Assembly (NCBI GenBank): GCA_949130485.1
Contig: OX422197.1
Span: forward strand, 2,519,603-2,583,602
Reading direction: 5' to 3'
DNA: 64,000 nucleotides
Origin: Agelas oroides
Lineage: Eukaryota; Porifera; Demospongiae; Agelasida; Agelasidae
Both the position numbers and the translations under genes were made by a program. Positions within the stretch are counted from its first letter, which is position 1. Each line of letters starts with the position of its first letter. Under the pieces are notes generated by a model. The model was given only the letters and a program-made list of their open reading frames with translations. It searched no databases and was not told the DNA's origin. Positions 53,601-64,000 of the stretch are shown here, one piece after another.

Positions 53601-56600
53601 TACCCTTGGTTGACCCGACTCTACCTTACTCTACCACACTCTACCCCGACTCTACCTCACTCTACCACACTCTACCCTGCTTCGACCCGACTCTACCTCA
53701 CTCTACCACACTCTACCCCGACTCTACCTTTACCACACTCTACCCTGGCTCAACCCGTCTCTACGTCATTCTACCACACTCTATACTGGCTCAACGCGAC
53801 TCTACCTCACTCCCCACAGTCTACCCCAACTCAACCTCACTCTACCACACTCTACCCCGACTCTACCTCACTCTAGCACACACTACCCCGACTCTACCTC
53901 ACTCTACCTCACTCTACCCTGACTCTACCTGACTCTACCATAGTCTACCCTGGCTCAACCTGACTCTACCTCACTCTGTCACACTCTACCCTCGCTCAAC
54001 ACTTCTCTACCTCACTCTACCACACTCTACCCCGACTCTACCTCACTCTACCACACTTTACCCCGACTCTACCTCTCTCTACCACACTCTACCTTGAGTC
54101 GACCCGACTCTACCTTACTCTACCACACTCTACGCCGACTCTACCTCACTCTACCACACTCTTCCCCAACTCTACCTCACTCTACCGCACTCTACCCTGG
54201 CTCGACCCAACTCTACCTCACTCTACCACACTCCATCCCGACTCTACCTCACTCTACAACACTCTACCCCGACACTACTTCACTCTACCACACTCTACCC
54301 CGACTCTACCTCACTCTACCACACTCTACCCTGGCTCGACCCGACTCTACCTCACTCTACCACACACTCCCCCGACTCTACCTCACTCTCCCACACTCTA
54401 CCCTGGCTCAACCCGACTCTTCCTCACTCTACCACACTCTATCCTGGCTCAACGCGACTCTACCTCACTCCACCACACTCTACCACAACTCAACCTCACT
54501 CTACCACACTCTACCCCGACTCTACCTCATTCTAGAACACACTACCCCCACTCTACCTCACTCTACCTCACTCTACCCTGACTCTACCTCACTCTACCAC
54601 AGTCTACCCTGGCTCGACCCGACTCTACCTCACTCTATCACACTCTACCCTCGCTCAACACTTCTCTACCTCACTCTACCACACTCTACCCCGACTCTAC
54701 CTCACTCTACCACACTTTACCCCGACTCTACCTCTCTCTCCCACACTCTACCCTGGGTAGACCCGACTCTACCTTACTCTACCACACTCTACTCCGACTC
54801 TACCTCACTCTACCACACTCTTCCCCAACTCTACCTCACTCTACCACACTCTACCCTGGCTCGACCCAAATCTACCTCACTCTACCACACTCCACCCCGA
54901 CTCTACCTCACTCTACCACTCTCTACCCCGACTCTAACTCACTATACACACTCTACCCTGACTCTTCCTCACTCTACCACACTCTTCCCTGCCTCGACCC
55001 GACTCTACCTCACTCTACCACACTCTACCCCGACTCTACCTCACTCTACCACATTCTGTCCTGGCACGACCCAACTCTACCTCACTCTACCACACTCTAC
55101 CCCGACTCTACCTCACTCTACCACACTCCACCCCAAATCTACCTCACTCTACCACACTCTACCCTTGCTCGACCCAACTCTACCTCACTCTACCACTCTC
55201 CACCCCAACTCTACCTCACTCTACCACACTCTACCCCAACTCTACCTCACTCTACCACACTCTACCCTGGCTCAACCCGATTCTACCTCACTCTACCACA
55301 CTCTATCCTGGCTCAACGCGACTCTACCTCACTCCACCACACTCTACCCCAACTCAACCTCACTCTAGCACACACTACCCCGACTCTCCCTTACTCTACC
55401 TCACTCTACCCCGACTCTACCTCACTCTACCACAGTCTACCCCGCCTCGACCCGACTCTACCTCACTCTACCCCGACTCTACCTCACTCTACCACACTCT
55501 ACCCCGACTCTACCTCACTGTACCACACTCTACCCTGGCTAAACCCAACTCTACATCACTCTACCACTCTCTACCCTGGCTCAACGTGACTCTACCTCAC
55601 TCCACCACACCCTACCCCAACTCTACATCACTCTACCACACTCTACTTGGACTCTACCTCACTGTATCACACTCTACCCTGGCTCGACCCGACTCTACCT
55701 CACTCTACTGCACTCTTCCCCGACTCTACCTCACTCTACCACACTCTACCCTTCCTCGACCCTACTCTACCTCACTCTACCACTCTCTACCCTGGCTCGA
55801 CCCGACTCTACCTCACTCTACCCCACTCTACCCCGACTCTTGCTCACTCTAGCACACACTACCCCGACTCTACCTCTCTCTACCCCGACTCTACCTCACT
55901 CTACCACAGTCTACCCTTGCTCGACCCGACTCTACCTAACTCTACAACACTCTACCCCTAATCTACCTAACTCAACCACACTCCACCCTAGCTTGACCCG
56001 ACTATACCTAGCTCTACCACACTCTACCCCGACTCTACCTCACTCTACCACACTCTTCCCCATCTCTACCTCACTCTACCACACTCTACCCTGGCTCGAC
56101 CCAACTCTACCTCACTCTACCACACTCTACCCTGACTCCACCTCACTCTACCACACTCTACCCTGGCTCAACCCGACTCTACCTCTCTGTACCACACTCT
56201 ATCCTGGCTCAACTCGACTCTACCTCACTCCACCACACTCTACCCCAACTCAACCTCACTCTACCACACTCTACCCCGACTCTACCTCACTCTAGCACAC
56301 ACTACCCCGACTCTGCCTTACTCTACCTCACTCTACCCCGACTCTACCTCACTCTACCACAGTCTACCCTGCCTCGACCCGACTCTACCTCACTCTACCC
56401 CGACTCTACCTCACTCTACCACACTCTACCCCGACTCTACCTCACTCTACCCCACTCTACCCTGGCTAAACCCAACTCTACCTCACTCTACCACTCTCTA
56501 CCCTGGCTCAACGTGACTCTACCTCACTCCACCACACCCTACCCCAACTCTACCTCACTCTACCACACTCTACTTCGACTCTACCTCACTGTATCACACT

Positions 56601-56690
56601 GAACCCTGGCTCGACCCGACTCTACCTCACTCTATCACACTCTACCCTGGCTCAACCCTCCTCTACCTCACTCTACCACACTCTACCCCG

Positions 56691-56783
56691 ACTCTACCTC
56701 ACTCTACCACACTTTACCCCGACTCTACCTCACTCTACCACACTTTACCCCGACTCTACCTCACTCTACCACACTTTACCCCG
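56691..56783 (+). repeat. Exact local triplication of one 31-bp unit
   Basis: Three consecutive identical 31-bp units at 56,691-56,721, 56,722-56,752 and 56,753-56,783. Each carries the uncommon ACTTTACCCC third 10-mer instead of ACTCTACCCC. The paralogous series near 24,660-24,730 has this variant unit only once, so this is a recent unit-level expansion. Confidence 0.85.
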
Positions 56784-57456
56784 ACTCTACCTCTCTCTAC
56801 CACCCTCTAACCTGGGTCGACCCGACTCTACCTTACTCTACCACACCTTAACCAACTCTACCTCACTCTACCACACTCTACCCCAACTCTACCTCACTAT
56901 ACCACACTCTACCCCGAGTATACCTCACTCTACCACACTCTACCCTGTCTCTACCTCACTCTACCACACTCTACCCCAACTCTACCTCACTCTACCACAC
57001 TCTACCCTGGCTCGAGCCGACTCTACCTCACTCTACCACACTCTACCCCGACTCTACCTCACTCTACCCTGCTTCAACCCGACTCTACCTCACTCTACCA
57101 CACTCTATCCTGGCTCAACGCGACTTTACATCACTCCACCACACCCTACCCCAACTCAACCTCACTCTACCACAGTCTACCCCGACTCTACCTCACTCTT
57201 CCTCACTCTACCCCAACTCTACCTCACTCTACCACAGTCTACCCTGCCTCGACCCGACTCTGCCTCACTCTACCCCGACTCTACCTCAGTCTACCACACT
57301 CTACCCCGACTCTCTCTCACTCTACCGCACTCTACCCTGACTCGACCCGACTCTATATCATTCTACCACACTCTATCCTGACTCGACCCGACTCTACCTC
57401 CCTCTACCACACTCTACCCCGACTCTACCTCACTCTACCACATTCTACCCTGGCTT

Positions 57457-60420
57457 AACCCGAATCTACCTCACTCTACCACTCTCTACCTTTGCTCAAC
57501 GCGACTCTACCTCACTCCACCACACTCTACCCCAACTCTACCTCACTCTACCACACTCTACTTCGACTCTACCTCACTCTACCACACTCTACCCTGGCTC
57601 GACCCGACTCTACCTCACTCTATCACACTCTACCCTGACTCAACCCTTCTCTACCTCACTCTACCGCACTCTACCCCAACTCTACCTCACTCTACTACAC
57701 TTTACCCCTACTCTACCTCTCTCTACCACACTCTACCCTGGGTCGACCTGAGTCTACCTTACTCTACCACACTCTACCCCGAATCAACCTCACTCAACCA
57801 CACTCCAACCTAGCTCGACCCGACTGAACCTCGCTCTACCACACTCTAACCGGATTCTACCTCACTCTAGCACACACTGCCCCGACTCTACCTCACTCCA
57901 CCTCATTCTACCCCGACTCTATCTCACTCTACCACAGTCTACCCTGGCTCGACCCGACTCTACCTCACTCTACCACACTCTACCCCGACTCTACCTCGCT
58001 CTACCACACTGTACCCCCAATCTACCTGACTCTACCACACTCTACCCTGGCTCGACTCGACGCTACCTCACACTACCACACTCTACCCTCACTCGACAAG
58101 ACTCTACCTCACTCTACCACACTCTACCCTGGCTCGACCCGTCTATACCTCACTCTACCACACTCTACCCCGAATCTACCTAACTCTACCACACTCTATC
58201 CTGGCTCAACCCGACTCTACCTCACTCTACCACACTCTACCCTCGCTCGACACGACTCTGCCTCACTCCACCACACTCTACCTCAACTCAACCTCACTCT
58301 ACCACACTCTACCTCGACTCTACCTCACTCTACCACACTCTATCCTGGCTCGACCAGACTCTACCTCACTCTACCACACTCTACCCTTGCTAGACCCGAC
58401 TCTACCTCACTATACCACACCCTACCCTAGCTCAACACTTCTCTACCTCAATCTACCACACTCTACCCCGACTCTACCTCACTCTATCACACTTTACCCC
58501 GACTCTACCTCTCTCTACCACACTCTACCCTTGGTCGACCAGACTCTACCTTACTCTACCACACTCTACCCTGGCTAGACCCTACTCTACCTCACTCTAC
58601 CACACTCTATCACGACTCTACCTCACTCTACCGCACTTTACCCCGACTCTACTTCTCTCTACCACACTCTACCCTGGATCGACCTGACTGTACCTCACTC
58701 TTCCACACTCTACCCCGACTCTACCTCACTCTACCACACTCTACCCCGACTCTTCCTCACTCTACCACACTCTACCCTTGCTCGACCCGACTCTACCTCA
58801 CTCTACCACACTCTACCCTGGCTCGACCCGAATCTACCTCACTCTACCACACTCTACCCCGATTCTACCTCACTCTAGCACACACTACCCCGACTCTACC
58901 TCACTCTACCTCACTCTACCCCGACTCTACCTCACTTTACCACTGTCTACCCTGGCTCGACCCGACTCTACCTCACTCTACCACACTCTACCCTCGCTCA
59001 ACACTTCTCTACCTCACTCTACCACACTCTACCCCGACTCTACCTCACAGTACCACACTTTACCCCGACTCTACCTCCCTCTAACACACTCTACCCTTGG
59101 TTGACCCGACTCTACCTTACTCTACCACACTCTACCCCGACTCTACCTCACTCTACCACACTCTTCCCCAACTCTACCTCACTCTACCACACTCTACCCT
59201 GGCTCGACCCAACTCTACCTCACTCTACCACACTCCACCCCGACTCTACCTCACTCTACCACACTCTACCCCGACTCTACCTCACTCTACCGCACTCTAC
59301 CCCGACTCTACCTCACTCTACCACACTCTACCCTGCTTCGACCCGACTCTACCTCACTCTACAACACTCTACCCCGACTCTACCTTACTCTACCACACTC
59401 TACCCTGGCTCAACCCGACTCTACCTCACTCTACCACACTCTATCCTGGCTCAACGCGACTCTACCTCACTCCACCACAGTCTACCCCAACTCAACCTCA
59501 CTCTACCACACTCTACCCCGACTCTACCTCACTCTAGCACACACTACCCCGACTCTACCTCACTCTACCTCACTCTACCCTGACTCTACCTCACTCTACC
59601 ATAGTCTACCCTGGCTCGACCTGACTCTACTTCACTCTATGACACTCTACCCTCGCTAAACACTTCTCTACCTCACTCTACCACACTCTACCCCGACTCT
59701 ACCTCACTCTACCACACTCTTCCCCAACTCTACCTCACTCTACCACACTCTACCCTGGCTCGACCCAACTCTACCTCACTCTACCACACTCCACCCCGAC
59801 TCTACCTCACTCTACAACACTCTACCCCAACACTACTTCACTCTACCACACTCTACCCCGACTCTACCTCACTCTACCACACTCTACCCTGGCTCGACCC
59901 GACTCTACCTCACTCTACCACACACTCCCCCGACTCTACCTCACTCTCCCACACTCTACCCTGGCTCAACCCGACTCTACCTCACTCTACCACACTCTAT
60001 CCTGGCTCAACGCGACTCTACCTCAGTCCACCACACTCTACCCCAACTCAACCTCACTCTACCACACTCTACCCCGACTCTACCTCACTCTAGCACACAC
60101 TACCCCGACTCTACCTCACTCTACCTCACTCTACCCTGAATCTACCACACTCTACCACAGTCTACCCTGGCTCGACCCGACTCTACCTCACTCTATCATA
60201 CTCTACCCTCGCTCAACCCTTCTCTACCTCACTCTACCACACTCTACCCCGACTCTACCCCACTCTACCACACTTTACCCCGACTCTACCTCTCTCTACC
60301 ACACTCTTCCCCGACTCTACCTCACTCTACCACACTCTACCCTGGCTCGACCCGACTCTACCTCACTCTACCACACTCTACCCCGACTCTACCTCATTCT
60401 ACCACACTCTACCCTGGCTT
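57457..60420 (+). repeat. 2,964-bp tandem duplication, copy 1
   Basis: Aligns with 60,421-63,384 at constant offset 2,964. Shared rare variants include CTCCAACCTAGC, GACTGAACCTCGC, CTAACCGGATTC, CCCGTCTATACC and CTCTATCACGAC. The true left edge lies somewhere in 57,421-57,457, because the last 36 bp before 57,457 differ at only two positions. It contains the TTGGTTGACC anchor at 59,094. No gene. Confidence 0.9.
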
Positions 60421-63384
60421 AACCCGAATCTACCTCACTCTACCACTCTCTACCTTTGCTCAACGCGACTCTACCTCACTCCACCACACTCTACCCCAAC
60501 TCTACCTCACTCTACCACACTCTACTTCGACTCTACCTCACTCTACCACACTCTACCCTGGCTCGACCCGACTCTACCTCACTCTATCACACTCTACCCT
60601 GACTCAACCCTTCTCTACCTCACTCTACCGCACTCTACCCCAACTCTACCTCACTCTACTACACTTTACCCCTACTCTACCTCTCTCTACCACACTCTAC
60701 CCTGGGTCGACCTGAGTCTACCTTACTCTACCACACTCTACCCCGAATCAACCTCACTCAACCACACTCCAACCTAGCTCGACCCGACTGAACCTCGCTC
60801 TACCACACTCTAACCGGATTCTACCTCACTCTAGCACACACTGCCCCGACTCTACCTCACTCCACCTCATTCTACCCCGACTCTATCTCACTCTACCACA
60901 GTCTACCCTGGCTCGACCCGACTCTACCTCACTCTACCACACTCTACCCCGACTCTACCTCGCTCTACCACACTGTACCCCCAATCTACCTGACTCTACC
61001 ACACTCTACCCTGGCTCGACTCGACGCTACCTCACACTACCACACTCTACCCTCACTCGACAAGACTCTACCTCACTCTACCACACTCTACCCTGGCTCG
61101 ACCCGTCTATACCTCACTCTACCACACTCTACCCCGAATCTACCTAACTCTACCACACTCTATCCTGGCTCAACCCGACTCTACCTCACTCTACCACACT
61201 CTACCCTCGCTCGACACGACTCTGCCTCACTCCACCACACTCTACCTCAACTCAACCTCACTCTACCACACTCTACCTCGACTCTACCTCACTCTACCAC
61301 ACTCTATCCTGGCTCGACCAGACTCTACCTCACTCTACCACACTCTACCCTTGCTAGACCCGACTCTACCTCACTATACCACACCCTACCCTAGCTCAAC
61401 ACTTCTCTACCACAATCTACCACACTCTACCCCGACTCTACCTCACTCTATCACACTTAACCCCGACTCTACCTCTCTCTACCACACTCTACCCTTGGTC
61501 GACCAGACTCTACCTTACTCTACCACACTCTACCCTGGCTAGACCCTACTCTACCTCACTCTACCACACTCTATCACGACTCTACCTCACTCTACCGCAC
61601 TTTACCCCGACTCTACTTCTCTCTACCACACTCTACCCTGGATCGACCTGACTGTACCTCACTCTTCCACACTCTACCCCGACTCTACCTCACTCTACCA
61701 CACTCTACCCCGACTCTTCCTCACTCTACCACACTCTACCCTTGCTCGACCCGACTCTACCTCACTCTACCACACTCTACCCTGGCTCGACCCGAATCTA
61801 CCTCACTCTACCACACTCTACCCCGATTCTACCTCACTCTAGCACACACTACCCCGACTCTACCTCACTCTACCTCACTCTACCCCGACTCTACCTCACT
61901 TTACCACTGTCTACCCTGGCTCGACCCGACTCTACCTCACTCTACCACACTCTACCCTCGCTCAACACTTCTCTACCTCACTCTACCACACTCTACCCCG
62001 ACTCTACCTCACAGTACCACACTTTACCCCGACTCTACCTCCCTCTAACACACTCTACCCTTGGTTGACCCGACTCTACCTTACTCTACCACACTCTACC
62101 CCGACTCTACCTCACTCTACCACACTCTTCCCCAACTCTACCTCACTCTACCACACTCTACCCTGGCTCGACCCAACTCTACCTCACTCTACCACACTCC
62201 ACCCCGACTCTACCTCACTCTACCACACTCTACCCCGACTCTACCTCACTCTACCGCACTCTACCCCGACTCTACCTCACTCTACCACACTCTACCCTGC
62301 TTCGACCCGACTCTACCTCACTCTACAACACTCTACCCCGACTCTACCTTACTCTACCACACTCTACCCTGGCTCAACCCGACTCTACCTCACTCTACCA
62401 CACTCTATCCTGGCTCAACGCGACTCTACCTCACTCCACCACAGTCTACCCCAACTCAACCTCACTCTACCACACTCTACCCCGACTCTACCTCACTCTA
62501 GCACACACTACCCCGACTCTACCTCACTCTACCTCACTCTACCCTGACTCTACCTCACTCTACCATAGTCTACCCTGGCTCGACCTGACTCTACTTCACT
62601 CTATGACACTCTACCCTCGCTAAACACTTCTCTACCTCACTCTACCACACTCTACCCCGACTCTACCTCACTCTACCACACTCTTCCCCAACTCTACCTC
62701 ACTCTACCACACTCTACCCTGGCTCGACCCAACTCTACCTCACTCTACCACACTCCACCCCGACTCTACCTCACTCTACAACACTCTACCCCAACACTAC
62801 TTCACTCTACCACACTCTACCCCGACTCTACCTCACTCTACCACACTCTACCCTGGCTCGACCCGACTCTACCTCACTCTACCACACACTCCCCCGACTC
62901 TACCTCACTCTCCCACACTCTACCCTGGCTCAACCCGACTCTACCTCACTCTACCACACTCTATCCTGGCTCAACGCGACTCTACCTCAGTCCACCACAC
63001 TCTACCCCAACTCAACCTCACTCTACCACACTCTACCCCGACTCTACCTCACTCTAGCACACACTACCCCGACTCTACCTCACTCTACCTCACTCTACCC
63101 TGAATCTACCACACTCTACCACAGTCTACCCTGGCTCGACCCGACTCTACCTCACTCTATCATACTCTACCCTCGCTCAACCCTTCTCTACCTCACTCTA
63201 CCACACTCTACCCCGACTCTACCCCACTCTACCACACTTTACCCCGACTCTACCTCTCTCTACCACACTCTTCCCCGACTCTACCTCACTCTACCACACT
63301 CTACCCTGGCTCGACCCGACTCTACCTCACTCTACCACACTCTACCCCGACTCTACCTCATTCTACCACACTCTACCCTGGCTC
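60421..63384 (+). repeat. 2,964-bp tandem duplication, copy 2
   Basis: Second copy of 57,457-60,420. Two differences were noticed: CTACCACAATC here against CTACCTCAATC at 58,444, and CACTTAACCCC here against CACTTTACCCC near 58,492. It ends at 63,384, where GGCTCAACCCGACTC replaces GGCTTAACCCGAATC. The anchor is at 62,058. Confidence 0.9.
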
Positions 63385-64000
63385 AACCCGACTCTACCTC
63401 ACTCTACCACACTCTATCCTGGCTCAACGCGACTGTACCTCACTCCACCACACTCTACCCCAACTCAACCTCACTCTACCACACTCTACCCCGACTCTAC
63501 CTCACTCTAGCACACACTACCCCCACTCTACCTCACTCTACCTCACTCTACACCGACTCTACCTCACTCTACCACAGTCTACCCTGGCTCGACCCGACTC
63601 TACCTCACTCTATCACACTCTACCCTCGCTCAACACTTCTCTACCTCACTCTACCACACTCTACCCCGACTCTACCTCACTCTACCACACTTTACCCCGA
63701 CTCTACCTCTCTCTACCACACTCTACCCTGGGTAGACCCGACTCTACCTTACTCTACCACACTCTACCCCGACTCTACCTCACTCTACCACACTCTTCCC
63801 CAAGTCTACCTCACTCTACCACACTCTACCCTGGCTCGACCCAACTCTACCTCACTCTACCACACTCCACCCCGACTCTACCTCACTCTACCACTCTCTA
63901 CCCCGACTCTACCTCACTATACACACTCTACCCCGACTCTTCCTCACTCTACCACACTCTACCCTGCCTCGACCCGACTCTACCTCAATCTACCACACTC
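63385..64000 (+). repeat. Satellite, right edge of window
   Basis: Continues the 31/41-bp array. It resembles about 51,820-52,440: CTACACCGACTC, CTGGGTAGACCC and the shortened CTATACACACTC recur in the same order, the last at offset 11,563. Cut by the window edge. Confidence 0.92.

Larger units (their letters stand above)
49915..57456 (+). repeat. Satellite mosaic with second anchor family
   Basis: 31/41-bp satellite. The variant CCCTTGGTTGACCCG occurs at 50,663 and 53,603. The stretch near 50,600-51,950 recurs at about 59,030-60,120 (offset 8,431 near its start). About 55,600-56,300 resembles the left block around 3,800-4,250 and 38,200-38,500. CTATACACACTC, a shortened unit, occurs at about 52,355 and 54,943. 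I see no gene in the 7.5 kb. Confidence 0.93.

Noticed and set aside
1..64000. Dozens of long plus-strand open frames (up to 767 codons) rich in HSTTLYP- and DSTSLYHTLP-like repeats
   Set aside because: The 10-mer consensus has no stop in any plus frame, so long frames are expected. The 31- and 41-bp units shift the frame by 1 and 2, so the same DNA is read in all three frames. Starts are often non-ATG, and ends are set by CpG decay (CCTGAC) or TAG/TAA variants. No codon-level constraint is visible.
1..64000. CRISPR array (regular short repeats)
   Set aside because: There are no unique spacers; the whole unit is repeated and variable, and no cas-like genes are present.
1..64000. Telomeric or subtelomeric hexamer repeats (CTACCC, CCCTA)
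   Set aside because: No runs of a 6-7 bp telomere motif; the similarity is only the shared CCCTA/CTACCC strings within a 10-mer array.
1..64000. Centromere-protein box in the 41-bp unit
   Set aside because: GGCTCGACCCG does not fit the CENP-B box pattern; a centromeric role cannot be argued from this sequence.

Overview
This window is almost entirely one tandem satellite array, read here as a eukaryotic and probably animal heterochromatic or repeat-rich locus. The species cannot be named from sequence alone. Apart from one 665-bp island (8,467-9,131), nothing outside the array looks like a host gene. I found no tRNA, rRNA, CRISPR or recognisable transposon.

The array is nested. The smallest block is a 10-mer, ACTCTACC followed by two variable bases (TC, AC, CC or CT). 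Three 10-mers plus a G make a 31-bp unit. The same trio extended by GGCTCGACCC makes a 41-bp unit. These are concatenated into higher-order repeats of about 1.09, 1.36, 2.96-2.98 and 3.3-4.3 kb. Those in turn sit in much longer and very recent tandem duplications of 3,363 bp (13,676-20,401), 10,686 bp (17,039-26,654 against 27,725-37,340) and 2,964 bp (57,457-63,384). Copies of these large duplications differ at only a few positions by eye.

Layout: 1-8,466 is a mosaic of older higher-order repeats. 8,467-9,131 is the island. 9,132-13,675 holds a 1,090-bp repeat family. 13,676-37,340 holds the large recent duplications, paced by an anchor containing TTGTTTGACC. 37,341-43,860 is a mosaic that includes an uninterrupted counterpart of the island's insertion site. 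43,861-49,914 is a 1,359-bp higher-order family. 49,915-57,456 is a mosaic. 57,457-63,384 is the 2,964-bp tandem pair. The rest is a partial repeat copy.

The plus strand is open in all frames for long stretches because the consensus has no stop triplet, while CTA in every 10-mer puts TAG on the minus strand. The many Ser/Thr/Leu/Pro/His/Tyr-rich plus-strand ORFs are therefore by-products of the repeat and are not annotated as genes.

Two observations stand out. First, the island is a discrete insertion: matching uninterrupted sites occur at 42,589/42,590, 57,597/57,598 and 60,561/60,562. It carries a stop-free 222-codon frame for an unrecognised proline/serine-rich, probably disordered polypeptide. 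Second, the 10-mer junction contains CTACCTCA, the canonical 8-mer target of let-7 microRNAs. A plus-strand transcript would carry one roughly every 43 nt.
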